54,814 nt of DNA from an uncultured Treponema sp. (GCA_934691925.1 CAKUTI010000010.1:1-54814); one strand, 5' to 3'. Positions 25,633-34,836 are shown, numbered from the stretch's first letter. Numbers and translations: made by a program. Notes: generated by a model not told the origin, from the letters alone.

Positions 25633-26397
25633 TTAGCAGACCAAATCGTCGCAGGCTGTAAGGACTTCTGTGTGGTCATCAAAAACCGCGACAGTATGCT
25701 CCTCGTGACAGCTCCATTTTCCGTCCGCAGTCAGAACAGTCCAGCCGTCTTTTGCCAAATCGACTTTTTCAGTTCCGAGATTTATCATCGGCTCAATTGC
25801 GAGAACCATTCCGCTTTGAATCCGCGGATTCGGGCCTGAGCAAGGATAATTCGGAATGCTCGGATCCTCATGAACATCGATTCCGACTCCGTGTCCGCAG
25901 TAATCCTCAACAACGCCGTAGCCGTGCTTAACGTGCGCAACATCATAAACCGCATTTGAAATGTCTCTGATTCTGTTTCCAGCAACACAGGCCGCAATTC
26001 CGGCTCGCAAGCTTTCTCTCGTAACCTCAACCAGTTTTCTGATTTCAGGCTTAACCTCTCCAACCATTACAGTGTGAGTCGAGTCAGAAATATATCCGTC
26101 CAAATCGATTCCAATATCAAGCGACACAATGTCTCCGTCGTGAATAATTCTGTGCTTGTTCGGAATTCCGTGGATAACCTCGTTGTTTATGCTTATGCAA
26201 GCTGCTCCGGCAAAATCTTCCTTGTACCAGGCAGGAGTTCCGCCAACGCTTTTTATAAATTTCACAACCAAATCGTCAACTTCTTTTGTGCTCATTCCGG
26301 CATGGACTTTCGGAACAACCTCGCGGAACAAATCCGCCAAAGCGTGGCAAGACTTTCTGATTCCGTCAATTTCCTTCTGATTTTTCAAACGAATCAT
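25633..26397 (-). CDS. map: Methionine aminopeptidase, type I
   Basis: This 254-residue enzyme has the five metal ligands: two Asp in LDIGIDLDGYISDSTHTV, His in YCGHGVGIDVHEDP, Glu in AIEPMINLG, and Glu in EEHTVAVFD. It trims N-terminal Met from nascent proteins. The ATG has an AGGAG site. Downstream, 27 nt of spacing separates it from a non-coding A/T stretch that leads to the HtrA gene. Length and motifs are standard. Confidence 0.96.
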   Translation of the reverse strand: MIRLKNQKEIDGIRKSCHALADLFREVVPKVHAGMSTKEVDDLVVKFIKSVGGTPAWYKEDFAGAACISINNEVIHGIPNKHRIIHDGDIVSLDIGIDLDGYISDSTHTVMVGEVKPEIRKLVEVTRESLRAGIAACVAGNRIRDISNAVYDVAHVKHGYGVVEDYCGHGVGIDVHEDPSIPNYPCSGPNPRIQSGMVLAIEPMINLGTEKVDLAKDGWTVLTADGKWSCHEEHTVAVFDDHTEVLTACDDLVC

Positions 26398-26439
26398 TCT
26401 GTATATCTCCTATCAACTGTTTCCAAAAATAAAAAACGC

Positions 26440-26540
26440 CATTGCAAAAAACGGGCAAAGTCCAGACGAAGCAATTCAATTTTTCGCCCGCAAATCAGGG
26501 CGTTCCGACTTCGCCGTCGGGCTTAGCAATCCCTAACGCA
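26440..26540. repeat. GGGCGTTCC-type structured repeat with CATTGC ... AAGCAATTC palindrome
   Basis: Between map and the J-domain gene lies GGGCGTT followed by the hairpin CCGAC ... GTCGG and then GCTTAGCAATCCC. It resembles two other copies (34347 and 44019) in its flanks, but has a different stem sequence that still pairs. Confidence 0.6.
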
Positions 26541-26549
26541 AAAATTTCA

Positions 26550-27305
26550 TCATTTCAGCCTTAAAGATTCTTCCTCGCAGATTCTTGCAGTCGCGCTGTC
26601 GCCAAGCCGCCGATACGCAAGAGCCATCTTGTGAAGAAAAACCGAGTCATCGGCGCGTCCAAAGCCAAGCTCCAGCGCGCGCTCCCAGCAGTCAAGCGCA
26701 AGCTCGTCATCGATTTTTCCCTCAAGATGATTCTTCAAAATATTTCTCGCCAAATCCAAGACTTCCGGGAAAAAAAGCCTGAAATACGAATAGCTGTATT
26801 CCATTCGGATAATCTGCTCAAGCAAAATGAACGCATCGTAATATTCCTGCCGAAGAACCAGCTCCTCGCAGAGGATAAAGCCGTAATCCATGAAATCCTC
26901 GCGGGTAAACCATTTTGCAAGGCGGAATCCAGCGTGGTTCATGCTCATTCTCTTGAATTCCTGAACTGCGTCGTCTTCGCGGTGGTGCATCAAGTCAAAA
27001 AAAATCAGCTTTGAGCGGCTTTCCTCGTCAGTTCTCGCAAGAAGCCATTTTCTGTAGTCAAAAGAATCGACCGCCGCACGCCTTTTAAATCCGCGCCGCG
27101 TAAAATACGATTCTTCAAAAAGCGAACGCTGCTTCACATCTGATAAAACTTCAAACGCGCGGACAACTTTCTTGAATTCCTCAACAGAATTCTCATCATG
27201 CGAGACATCAGGATGAAGAAGTTTCGCCTTGTTTCTATATGCTCGTTTTATCTCGGCGGCAGTAGCTCCGTGCCGCACGCCAAGAATCTTGTAAAAATCT
27301 TCCAA
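26550..27305 (-). CDS. Type III J-domain co-chaperone
   Basis: This 251-residue protein has an N-terminal J domain (DFYKILGVRHGATAAEIKRA, with the essential HPD in KLLHPDVSHDEN). It lacks the Gly/Phe linker and zinc fingers of DnaJ. The rest is helical and looks TPR-like (LALDCWERALELGFGR, LHKMALAYRRLGDSATA). It should stimulate a DnaK-type chaperone on specific clients. The start is TTG at 27305 with only a distant GGAG. The gene begins 21 nt after the RNase gene ends and probably shares its transcript. Confidence 0.85.
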   Translation of the reverse strand: MEDFYKILGVRHGATAAEIKRAYRNKAKLLHPDVSHDENSVEEFKKVVRAFEVLSDVKQRSLFEESYFTRRGFKRRAAVDSFDYRKWLLARTDEESRSKLIFFDLMHHREDDAVQEFKRMSMNHAGFRLAKWFTREDFMDYGFILCEELVLRQEYYDAFILLEQIIRMEYSYSYFRLFFPEVLDLARNILKNHLEGKIDDELALDCWERALELGFGRADDSVFLHKMALAYRRLGDSATARICEEESLRLK

Positions 27306-27326
27306 AGTAGGCTAAGTTTACTCCAA

Positions 27327-29246
27327 TCAAGAAAATTTGAAAACCACTTGCAAATTCGGCAAATCGATTTTGCTCACGGAGATTTTGACGATTCCGTTCA
27401 AGTCAACCGGAGAAGCTCCGCCAATCACAGTTTCCATTCCAAGCGACGGAATAAAATACAAGGCCTGTTTTTGCTGCTTGTCAACGCAGATTGCCTCGCC
27501 GGTCCAGTCAGGATTTTTCAGAAGATAGACCAAAGTCCAGTGGGTCCGGCTTGAACGCTCCGCTTTTCTTGAAGCCTGCGCCGCAGCGTCGCCCTCGCTC
27601 ATGCGCAAAAGCATCGTGTCCTTGTCGATTAAATCTTCGCCTTTTATAAACGCGCGGAGCTGCATATGGCTGATTAAGTCGCCATAACGCCGCAATGGAG
27701 AAGTCACCTGAGAATACATTCCAAGTCCCAGTCCAGCGTGGCTAGACGGAGTAACGCTCACAACGCGCTTTCTCATGCATTTTCTAAGCCGGAACTGCCC
27801 CGCAAGCCCATCGGACAAATCTTTCGGCAAATCTCCAATCTCCTGAGAGATAAAAGGAAACGGAAGATGATTCTTGAAAGCGAACTTTGCCGCGCCCTCG
27901 CCTGCCAGAAGCATTGCCTCGCGAACAACTTCCGAGCTTTCCGTGTGCGGAACTTGCGTAAAAGCCACGTTTTTAGTTTCCGGGTCAACATCGATATGAA
28001 CTTCAGGAATCGAAATATTCACCGCGCCTTTTTTCACGCGCCGCTCAAAATTCCGCCTCGCAATCTCAAAAAGAGGCTTTAATTCAGGCGTTTCTTTTAG
28101 CTCGTCGGCTTTCAAATAAGTCAGCCGCTTCACATCGACAATCGTCCGCAAAACATCGCAGTCCTCAATATCGCCGTTCTCGTTCAAAGAGATTTTAAAG
28201 CTAAGCGCGCGGCTTTCCTCGCGAAGACCAAGAGCGTAATCTTCAAGACAGTCCTCGCTCAACATTCGCGCTGCTCCCTCAGGAAGATAAAGCGTCGCAC
28301 CGCGGCTTCTCGCCATCTTGTCAATTTCAGAATCCGGCTTTACATAACTTGCAGGGTCAGCAATATGAACCCAAAGATATTTTCCATCAAATGCAATTGC
28401 ATCGTCAGGGTCGTTTGACCATTCGCTGTCAATCGCGTAGCTTACGCCCTCAATCTTTATTCTTTCCTCGTCAGGAATTTTTCCAAGCCCCAAAGTCGCG
28501 CTTTTCGCGCTAAGTCCGGCGCGCACAGGATAAGGATTTCGCGTAATATCCCAGATTTTCGTGTCGAGCAAAAGCTTGTGCGCCTTTTCAGGAGTCTCGC
28601 CGATTCCAGCATCGCGCATCGTCTTGCTTTTGTCAGTCATTCCGAGAGCCAAAGCCTCAACGTCCGCCATATATTTTGCATCTTCAGGAAGAAGATTTTT
28701 CGATTTCAGGCGTTTTATGAATTCCGCCCTGATTTCCTCGGCGTGCTCTTTTTCAAAAGCCTTGTCTCTTAGATTTTTAATTTCTTCTTCTGAACGCGGA
28801 ACAAAGAAAACCGCTCCGTCCTTAATTTCTTCCTCAAATTCAAATCCGTTTTTCAGCGCGGAATAAACGCCCCAGCTTTCATCCGCCTTGATTTCGCCAC
28901 GCACAAGCTCAAAAAGCTCCGAAAAAGAAACCTCCTGATTCTTTGTTGAATCATCGCTTTCCAAAAGCTCGTAAATCTCTTTTATCTGCTCTCTTAATTT
29001 TTTTCCGATTTCTGAATTTTCATCAGCGCAAGAATCTGCAAACGCCATAAGTGAGTCAACCGAAGAAGCCGGCTTTTCGCAAAGCGGAACAACGTCCTTT
29101 CCGCGCACTTTCTGCGAAGCGTAATTGTTTTTCTTGCCCTTCGGCTTTCCCCAATACGAGCACCAGTCAATAGAAAATTTGTCGCCGTCTTTCTCGCCAA
29201 CCAGCGCAGGAACATTCTTATAAATTACAACCGAAGATTTTTCCAT
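27327..29246 (-). CDS. RNase II/RNase R family exoribonuclease
   Basis: This 639-residue protein carries the RNB catalytic centre: IDSEWSNDPDDAIAFD supplies the four conserved Asp of the active site, followed by LWVHIADPASYV, RGATLYLPEGAARML, and FPFISQEIGDL and SPLRRYGDLISHMQLRAF. It degrades RNA 3'-5'. It is shorter than typical RNase R (about 750-800) and lacks a recognisable long S1 C-terminus, so RNase II-like or VacB-like is safer than rnr. A TAGAAT box (29256-29261) ends 9 nt before ATG and no ribosome site is seen, suggesting a leaderless transcript. Confidence 0.9.
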   Translation of the reverse strand: MEKSSVVIYKNVPALVGEKDGDKFSIDWCSYWGKPKGKKNNYASQKVRGKDVVPLCEKPASSVDSLMAFADSCADENSEIGKKLREQIKEIYELLESDDSTKNQEVSFSELFELVRGEIKADESWGVYSALKNGFEFEEEIKDGAVFFVPRSEEEIKNLRDKAFEKEHAEEIRAEFIKRLKSKNLLPEDAKYMADVEALALGMTDKSKTMRDAGIGETPEKAHKLLLDTKIWDITRNPYPVRAGLSAKSATLGLGKIPDEERIKIEGVSYAIDSEWSNDPDDAIAFDGKYLWVHIADPASYVKPDSEIDKMARSRGATLYLPEGAARMLSEDCLEDYALGLREESRALSFKISLNENGDIEDCDVLRTIVDVKRLTYLKADELKETPELKPLFEIARRNFERRVKKGAVNISIPEVHIDVDPETKNVAFTQVPHTESSEVVREAMLLAGEGAAKFAFKNHLPFPFISQEIGDLPKDLSDGLAGQFRLRKCMRKRVVSVTPSSHAGLGLGMYSQVTSPLRRYGDLISHMQLRAFIKGEDLIDKDTMLLRMSEGDAAAQASRKAERSSRTHWTLVYLLKNPDWTGEAICVDKQQKQALYFIPSLGMETVIGGASPVDLNGIVKISVSKIDLPNLQVVFKFS

Positions 29247-29353
29247 ACCAAAGCGATTCTATATTAAAGAACAATAAAAAAAAAGACGCTTCCGATTAAA
29301 GAAACGCCTGAAAAATTTTGCGGGAGAAACAACGAAAAACGCTGAATAACGAC

Positions 29354-29399
29354 AAAAAAATCGCCGGACACCAAGCGAAAATTGCTGATTATCCGGCGA
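29354..29399 (-). terminator. Intrinsic terminator of the MalK/UgpC-type ATPase gene
   Basis: On the minus strand TCGCCGGA and TCCGGCGA form a stem (loop about 23 nt) ending in seven T. It lies 67 nt after the ATPase stop codon. Confidence 0.82.
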
Positions 29400-29465
29400 A
29401 ACTGCCGCGCAAAAAACGGCACAAAAGCAATTAGAAAAAATTACAAGAACGTAATTTTTATTCTC

Positions 29466-30584
29466 TTACCATTTTTTCTCGATTTCTGGCTCGCAGATGT
29501 TGATTTCTGTGTCCAAATCGAAGAATTTTGCTCTTTCCATATCTGGAGTGAAATTCATTGTCTCGCCAATCTGAACCTGAACTTCCGGGTCAACCTTAGC
29601 AACAACGTTAGCCTCGTTTACTTTTACGAAAACGTGAGTTTCAGCTCCCAAAGGCTCCTTGTTCACAACTTTTACCTGCATATTGTTTTCAGCAGCTGGA
29701 GTTGCCTGATAGTACAAGTCCTCAGGGCGAACGCCGAAAGTAACTTCCTTTCCGACATATGCCTTCAAGTGCTGAGCCTGCTTTTCTGTCGGAACGAGAG
29801 TAAAGCTTCCTTCTGTTGCAACAAGTTTTCCGTTCTGCTCTTCAATCTTGAGACGGAAGAAGTTCATTGGAGGAGTTCCGATGAATCCCGCAACGAATTT
29901 GTTGATTGGATGGTTGTAAAGATAGAGAGGCTCACCAATCTGCTGAATTTTCTTTTCTGACATTACAACGATTTTTGTACCCATTGTCATAGCTTCAATC
30001 TGGTCGTGAGTTACATAAATCATTGTCGCCTGAAGTCTGTGGTGCAGAGAAGAAATCTCGCCACGCATTGTTACACGAAGTTTCGCGTCAAGGTTTGAAA
30101 GAGGCTCGTCGAACAAGAATACTTTTGGAGAACGAACGATTGCACGTCCTACAGCAACACGCTGTCTCTGTCCGCCGGAAAGAGCCTTCGGCTTTCTATT
30201 GAGATACTGAGTCAAGTCAAGCATTTTTGCAGCTTCGTTTACTTTGCGCTCAATCTCGATTTTTGGAATTTTTCTGATTTTAAGTCCGAATGCCATATTG
30301 TCAAATACAGTCATGTGCGGATAAAGAGCATAGTTCTGGAAAACCATCGCAATGTTTCTGTCTTTCGGCGGAACGTCGTTCATAACTTCGCCGTCGATAA
30401 GAAGCTCGCCTTCAGTGATGTCTTCAAGACCTGCAATCATGCGGAGAGTTGTTGATTTTCCGCAGCCAGAAGGACCAACGAATACACAGAATTCGCGGTC
30501 TTCGATTGTTACATTTGATTTTTCAACAGCGAGAACGTTGCCGTCGTAAACCTTTGTAACTCCTTTAAGTTCAACCTTTGCCAT
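29466..30584 (-). CDS. Stand-alone ABC ATPase of the MalK/UgpC/MsmK (CUT1) family
   Basis: This 372-residue ATPase has Walker A GPSGCGKSTTLRM, signature LSGGQRQRVAVGRA, Walker B FLFDEPLSNLDAKL, and a C-terminal regulatory MalK-type OB domain (FGVRPEDLYYQ). It energises import of carbohydrates or glycerol-phosphate. No permease or binding protein is adjacent, so it is probably a shared ATPase serving several sugar ABC systems, as MsmK does in streptococci. It could in principle serve the orphan binding protein near 12 kb if a permease exists elsewhere. A strong GGAGG precedes the ATG and a terminator follows. Confidence 0.92.
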   Translation of the reverse strand: MAKVELKGVTKVYDGNVLAVEKSNVTIEDREFCVFVGPSGCGKSTTLRMIAGLEDITEGELLIDGEVMNDVPPKDRNIAMVFQNYALYPHMTVFDNMAFGLKIRKIPKIEIERKVNEAAKMLDLTQYLNRKPKALSGGQRQRVAVGRAIVRSPKVFLFDEPLSNLDAKLRVTMRGEISSLHHRLQATMIYVTHDQIEAMTMGTKIVVMSEKKIQQIGEPLYLYNHPINKFVAGFIGTPPMNFFRLKIEEQNGKLVATEGSFTLVPTEKQAQHLKAYVGKEVTFGVRPEDLYYQATPAAENNMQVKVVNKEPLGAETHVFVKVNEANVVAKVDPEVQVQIGETMNFTPDMERAKFFDLDTEINICEPEIEKKW

Positions 30585-30676
30585 TTTTGGCCTCCAGGGA
30601 TTATGATTATAATTTTCATTCTAAATGAGATTTTAAAGGAATTCAACAATCAAGAATGGCAAAATTCCGTCATCTT

Positions 30677-31432
30677 TTAGAAGATTTTCAGGAGATTTTT
30701 GATAAAAGGGTCAAAAAGAACAAACAGAACCGTAAAAACAACCGCCGGAAGATAATTCGCAGTTTTTATGCTTTTTATTTTCATAATGTTAAAGCCGATG
30801 AAAATAATCATAACTCCGCCGCACGCCGTAAGCTCCGTTATCATCTGCTCGGAAACAAAAGGCTCAATCAACGTGGAAAGAAGCGTCAAAATTCCCTGAT
30901 AAACAAAAATCGCAAGCGCGGAAAACATTGTTCCGATTCCAAGAGACGCCGCCATTCCGATTGAAAGAAAGCCGTCAAGCGTTGACTTCAAAAAAATTAT
31001 TGAATAGTCATGGCTGATTCCAGCCTTGAAAGAACCGACAATCGCCATTGCGCCTACGCAAAACAAGACCGAAGAATTCAAAAACGCATAAGCGAAATTC
31101 TTTTCTGCCTTTCCAGCAGGATTTTTTAATTCACTAGAATTTGCGTTCACATTTTCACAAGCCCCGAAAATTTTTCCAAGAGATTTTCCAATCAAAAGAA
31201 TTTTTCCGTCAATATCAGCCGCAGTTCCTGCAAGTCCGCCGAACACAAGCGAAAGCGTCAAATAAACGACATTCTGATATTTCAAGGACATCTGGATTCC
31301 CATCACAAAAGTTACCGCGCCGCAGACCAGCGTGATTGCGTCCGTAAGTTTTTCATTTATCCGCTTTGAAAAAAGAACTCCAATCAAAGAGCCGAGAATT
31401 ATCGCTACACAATTGACAAAAACTGCAATCAT
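30677..31432 (-). CDS. DUF554 family membrane protein
   Basis: This 251-residue protein has about seven membrane spans and matches DUF554: MIAVFVNCVAIILGSLIG at the N-terminus, FVMGIQMSL, SIGMAASLGIGTMFSALAIF and the C-terminal LTACGGVMIIFIGFNIM. Members are thought to be small-molecule transporters but no substrate is established. The start is ATG 31432; the longer open frame to 31612 runs through tRNA-Leu and is not real. No strong ribosome site. Confidence 0.88.
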   Translation of the reverse strand: MIAVFVNCVAIILGSLIGVLFSKRINEKLTDAITLVCGAVTFVMGIQMSLKYQNVVYLTLSLVFGGLAGTAADIDGKILLIGKSLGKIFGACENVNANSSELKNPAGKAEKNFAYAFLNSSVLFCVGAMAIVGSFKAGISHDYSIIFLKSTLDGFLSIGMAASLGIGTMFSALAIFVYQGILTLLSTLIEPFVSEQMITELTACGGVMIIFIGFNIMKIKSIKTANYLPAVVFTVLFVLFDPFIKNLLKIF

Positions 31433-31445
31433 TATTTTTACCTTA

Positions 31446-31480
31446 AAATAAAAAAGGCTTCCGATTTTCTCGAAAGCCTT
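31446..31480 (-). terminator. Intrinsic terminator of tRNA-Leu
   Basis: AAGGCTTTCG and CGGAAGCCTT pair on the minus strand, then TTTTTATTTT. Confidence 0.85.
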
Positions 31481-31483
31481 GCG

Positions 31484-31566
31484 TTGCGGAGAAGCTGACT
31501 TGAACAGCCACGGATTGCTCCACCAGCACCTCAAGCTGGCGTGTCTACCAATTCCACCATCCCCGC
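31484..31566 (-). tRNA. tRNA-Leu (anticodon GAG)
   Basis: Class II tRNA on the minus strand with a long variable arm. The acceptor GCGGGGA pairs with TCTCCGC, and the anticodon stem CCAGC/GCTGG encloses TTGAGGT, giving GAG. CCA is not encoded. Confidence 0.95.
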
Positions 31567-31691
31567 GAATGAAAAATATATTATCACCGGCGATTTTTTT
31601 TGTCAATAGCATCTGACAATAATTTTATCACCCAAGACAGACTGGAAATCTGCAATTCAGCATAACGGACGGAATCAAAACTTTATCTTGA

Positions 31692-32219
31692 CTATTTCTC
31701 AATATTCAAAATAAAAATTATCCCGCCGTTTTCTGTTGATTTTGAGACTTCGTAGGAAAAAGATTTCTCTCCGCCGGTTGATTTAGCGGTAAAAACAGGA
31801 TTTCTTGTGTAAATCTTTGCCGAAAGAGGATTTTCTCCATTGCAATCCGCTTCAACACAAATTCCGTTCACGTCAGACTCGTCGCCTAGAAGATTATGTT
31901 TTTCGGTCAAAATCACTTCGTTTTCTGTTTCGTTGCAGATTTTCAGCGTATATGCAGTCAAGTCAAAAATATTCACGGAATCTCCGCTCGTGTAGCCGAC
32001 CCGCGGATAGCCATCAAAAACAAGCGTCGGATTATTGAAAATGTTAAGCGTCACAGACTCGCTGGAAGCAAGCGTGTAAGAGCCGCGGCCGTAACGCTCG
32101 AGCGAGAAAGTTACTTCAATACCAGAAGAATTCGTAATCTTAACGTCGTGCTCAGTAAAATTCTGGCAAGAAAAAAGCAAGCCCGCGCACAAAAAAAATA
32201 ATCCCGCTAGTTTTCGCAT
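31692..32219 (-). CDS. Putative lipoprotein of unknown function
   Basis: This 175-residue protein has a clear lipoprotein signal (MRKLAGLFFLCAGLLFSCQN) and a beta-rich mature part with no recognised family. It has no Shine-Dalgarno, and its start codon lies in the loop of the fusA terminator hairpin (32190-32231). The U-run of that terminator is read as the Phe codons of the signal peptide. Expression would therefore need read-through from fusA or an undetected promoter, and folding of the hairpin would hide the start. An upstream in-frame TTG (32237) is less likely. Confidence 0.75.
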   Translation of the reverse strand: MRKLAGLFFLCAGLLFSCQNFTEHDVKITNSSGIEVTFSLERYGRGSYTLASSESVTLNIFNNPTLVFDGYPRVGYTSGDSVNIFDLTAYTLKICNETENEVILTEKHNLLGDESDVNGICVEADCNGENPLSAKIYTRNPVFTAKSTGGEKSFSYEVSKSTENGGIIFILNIEK

Positions 32220-32231
32220 AGCGGGATTATA
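32190..32231 (-). terminator. fusA terminator overlapping the start of the next gene
   Basis: On the minus strand ATAATCCCGCT and AGCGGGATTAT pair perfectly (11 bp) around an 11-nt loop that contains the lipoprotein ATG, and the stem is followed by a T-run. The hairpin lies about 40 nt after the fusA stop. Confidence 0.85.
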
Positions 32232-32269
32232 CTTCAAAAAACGAGGCGATGTCTATTTAAGAGAATTTT

Positions 32270-34327
32270 CTAATTCGCGCCGAATCCGCCCTGCTTGACC
32301 TGAAAATGCGAGAATTCCATGCTAAAGCTCGCTCTTCCCTGAGTTACAGAGCGCAAAGTTGTGGAGAATCCGAACATTTTCGCCATTGGAGCTGTGCAGT
32401 AGACGATTTCGCCTGACGCTTTCGAGTCCTGCCCCTGAATCATTCCGCCGCGCTGTGTTATCTGGCTGATTGCCTCGCCCACAAATTCCGCAGGACAAGA
32501 AATATCGACTTTCATAACAGGCTCGAGAATCTCGTTTCCGGCCTGTTTCGCGGCTTCCTCAAAAGCCTCGGCAGCGCATGCTGTGAATGCAAAAGTTGAA
32601 GCCGTAAGCTCGTTGTAGTCGATTTTTGTGACTTCAACTTTCACATCGGCGCAAGGATAGCCGTACTGGATTCCGGAAGCGAATGAATTTTCAACCCCAG
32701 TTTTTATTGCGTCGTAAATTTCATCAGGAATGTCATTTTTGTGGACATCGCAAGAATAAATGTTTCCGTCGCCGTTCTCATTTCTGGAGATTTTAAGCGT
32801 GAGACCTGCAAAATTGTCTTTTCCGCCAAGGTTTTTCTCCCACTCTTTTGTGATTTCAGCCTCGCCAGAAACAGACTCGCGGTAAGTTACCTGAGGCGCG
32901 CCAACATTCGCCTTTACGCCAAAATCCTCCTTCATTCTCGTTACAAGAACGTCAAGATGAAGCTCGCCCATTCCTGAGATAATCAGCTGGCCGGTTTCAG
33001 CGTCCTCATGGCTTGTGAAAGTCGGGTCCTCGCGGCTCAAAACTGCGAGAGTCTCCATCAATTTGTCTTTGTCAGAAAGAGTTTCAGGCTCAATCGCAAC
33101 GGAAATTACAGGCTCCGGAAATTTTACGCTTTCAAGAAGAACTGGAAGCCCTTCGCTTGCAAGAGTGTCTCCAGTCTGCGCAAGCTTCAGTCCGACAAAA
33201 ACTGCGATGTCGCCCGCGCTGACAGAATCCATCTGCTCCATATGGTTCGCATTCACGCGCAGAATTCTGTTCACGCGCTCGCGCTTTTTCTTTCCGACGT
33301 TAAGATACTGAGTTCCAGCGGCAAATTTTCCTGAATACACGCGGACAAAGCAAAGCGCGCCCATTTCGCGGTCCTGCTGAATCTTGAACACAAGCCCGAC
33401 CGGCATTTTTTTCTCGTCGCAAGGAAGCTCAACAACTTCCTCCTTGTCCTTTTTGTGATGAACGCCTTTTGCAGGCGGAACGTCTGTCGGACACGGAAGA
33501 TAGTCGATAACAGCGTCAATCAAAGGCTGAATTCCTTTGTTGCGTCTTGCCGTTCCCAAAAAGCACGGAACAAGCGTGCGGCTTATCGTGCATTTTCTGA
33601 TTGCGTCTTTAAGCTGCTCGTTTGTGATTTCTCCGCCCTCAAGATAAATCATTCCCAAGTCGTCGTCAGCGGAAGCAACCGCGTCAATCAGTTTCTCTCG
33701 CCATTCGCTAGCCAAAGCCTTGTATTTTTCAGAGATTTCGCTTTCAGTCCAAGTCTCGCCCTCGTCGTCCTCGTTCCATCTCATCTCTTTCATCGTCATC
33801 AAGTCGATAAGGCCTTCAAAATTCTCGCCCTGCCCCATCGGAATCTGCAAAGCGACCGTATTCGCGCCGAATTTTTCCTTAACATCATTTATCGAATAGA
33901 AAAAATCCGCGCCGATTCTGTCCATCTTGTTCACAAAAACGATTCTCGGAACATTGAACTCGTCCGCCTGCTTCCAGACCGTCTCAGTCTGAGGCTGAAC
34001 TCCGTCAACAGCGCACAAGACCGCAACCGCGCCGTCAAGAACGCGGAGCGAACGCTCAACTTCCGCAGTAAAGTCAACGTGGCCCGGAGTGTCGATGATA
34101 TTTATCGTGCAGTCTTTCCATTTTGTCGTGATTGCAGCCGAAGCGATTGTGATTCCGCGCTCCTGCTCCTGCTTCATAAAGTCCATAGTCGCCGCGCCGT
34201 CGTCAATCTCGCCGATTTTATGGATTTTTCCAGTGTAATAAAGAATTCTTTCAGTTGTTGTTGTTTTTCCAGCATCAATGTGAGCCATAATTCCAATGTT
34301 GCGCAATTTTTTCAAGTCAATAGACAT
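32270..34327 (-). CDS. fusA: Translation elongation factor G
   Basis: This 685-residue GTPase has G1 AHIDAGKTTTTERIL, switch RGITIASAAIT, G3 DTPGHVDFTAEVERS, G4 FVNKMDRIGADF and domains II-V to the usual end. It drives ribosomal translocation. ATG 34327 has an AAGGA site; the longer open frame upstream runs through a repeat. It is not in a str-type operon (no rpsL, rpsG or tuf nearby). Several spirochaetes carry two EF-G genes, one for translocation and one for recycling; which one this is cannot be settled here, though the G-domain looks canonical. Confidence 0.95.
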   Translation of the reverse strand: MSIDLKKLRNIGIMAHIDAGKTTTTERILYYTGKIHKIGEIDDGAATMDFMKQEQERGITIASAAITTKWKDCTINIIDTPGHVDFTAEVERSLRVLDGAVAVLCAVDGVQPQTETVWKQADEFNVPRIVFVNKMDRIGADFFYSINDVKEKFGANTVALQIPMGQGENFEGLIDLMTMKEMRWNEDDEGETWTESEISEKYKALASEWREKLIDAVASADDDLGMIYLEGGEITNEQLKDAIRKCTISRTLVPCFLGTARRNKGIQPLIDAVIDYLPCPTDVPPAKGVHHKKDKEEVVELPCDEKKMPVGLVFKIQQDREMGALCFVRVYSGKFAAGTQYLNVGKKKRERVNRILRVNANHMEQMDSVSAGDIAVFVGLKLAQTGDTLASEGLPVLLESVKFPEPVISVAIEPETLSDKDKLMETLAVLSREDPTFTSHEDAETGQLIISGMGELHLDVLVTRMKEDFGVKANVGAPQVTYRESVSGEAEITKEWEKNLGGKDNFAGLTLKISRNENGDGNIYSCDVHKNDIPDEIYDAIKTGVENSFASGIQYGYPCADVKVEVTKIDYNELTASTFAFTACAAEAFEEAAKQAGNEILEPVMKVDISCPAEFVGEAISQITQRGGMIQGQDSKASGEIVYCTAPMAKMFGFSTTLRSVTQGRASFSMEFSHFQVKQGGFGAN

Positions 34328-34346
34328 ATCTTTTTCCTTATGATTT

Positions 34347-34625
34347 GGGCATTCCCCGACATCCTGTCGAACAAGAAGCTCCGCTTCTTGCAATGTTGTC
34401 GCTTTTGCCGCCATCCGTGGCGGAAATCACTCAACAAAAAAAGCAAAAACAGCTTTTAAAATGTCGGGTCGCTATGTCGCGAGTTTTCAAAGAAAACTCG
34501 TTACGAGAACAGAACCTGTTCTCACCGTCTTCGCTACCGCTCATTGTTTTGCTTGGCTTGCAAGCTTCGCCTGCGCAAAACAACTTCGGGGCTACCAGCG
34601 CTAACGCTCCGCTTTGTTTTAATTT
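34347..34625. repeat. Long GGGCATTCCCC-type structured repeat
   Basis: Between fusA and the tRNA-Lys pair. It begins GGGCATTCCCCGACAT; the word CCCGACAT pairs with ATGTCGGG about 100 nt later, followed by TCGCTATGTC. A second part (CATTGTTTTGC ... GCAAAACAAC ... GGGGCTACCAGCGCTAACGC) is another palindrome. The ends match the copy at 44019, and the middle matches sequence around 39075-39160. Confidence 0.6.
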
Positions 34626-34629
34626 AAAC

Positions 34630-34658
34630 AAAAAAAGGGAACATCGCTTGATGTTCCC
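34630..34658 (-). terminator. Intrinsic terminator of the tRNA-Lys pair
   Basis: GGGAACAT and ATGTTCCC form a stem on the minus strand, followed by seven T, just after the second tRNA. Confidence 0.88.
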
Positions 34659-34667
34659 CGAAATACG

Positions 34668-34740
34668 TGAGCCACGATGGACTCGAACCATCGACAGCCG
34701 CCTTAAAAGGGCGGTGCTCTACCACCTGAGCTAGTGGCCC
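34668..34740 (-). tRNA. tRNA-Lys (anticodon TTT), distal copy
   Basis: Acceptor GGGCCAC pairs with GTGGCTC (one G-U). The anticodon stem CCGCC/GGCGG encloses CTTTTAA, giving TTT. Sequence identical to the copy 24 nt upstream. CCA not encoded. Confidence 0.95.
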
Positions 34741-34763
34741 AACTCATCAACAAGAAACATTTA

Positions 34764-34836
34764 TGAGCCACGATGGACTCGAACCATCGACAGCCGCCTT
34801 AAAAGGGCGGTGCTCTACCACCTGAGCTAGTGGCCC
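34764..34836 (-). tRNA. tRNA-Lys (anticodon TTT), proximal copy
   Basis: Same cloverleaf and sequence as the neighbouring copy at 34668-34740. The two are transcribed together and share the terminator at 34630-34658. They are a recent tandem duplication in a genome with many AAA codons. Confidence 0.95.

Noticed and set aside
30677..31612. Longer start for the DUF554 protein
   Set aside because: The extra 60 codons translate the tRNA-Leu gene and its terminator; ATG 31432 gives the conserved N-terminus.
34328..34414. Longer start for EF-G
   Set aside because: The extension runs through a palindromic repeat, and EF-G conservation begins at the ATG with AAGGA (34327).
33455..34459. 334-codon plus-strand open frame opposite fusA
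   Set aside because: It is the complement of a highly conserved gene; the peptide has no domain and is a coding shadow.
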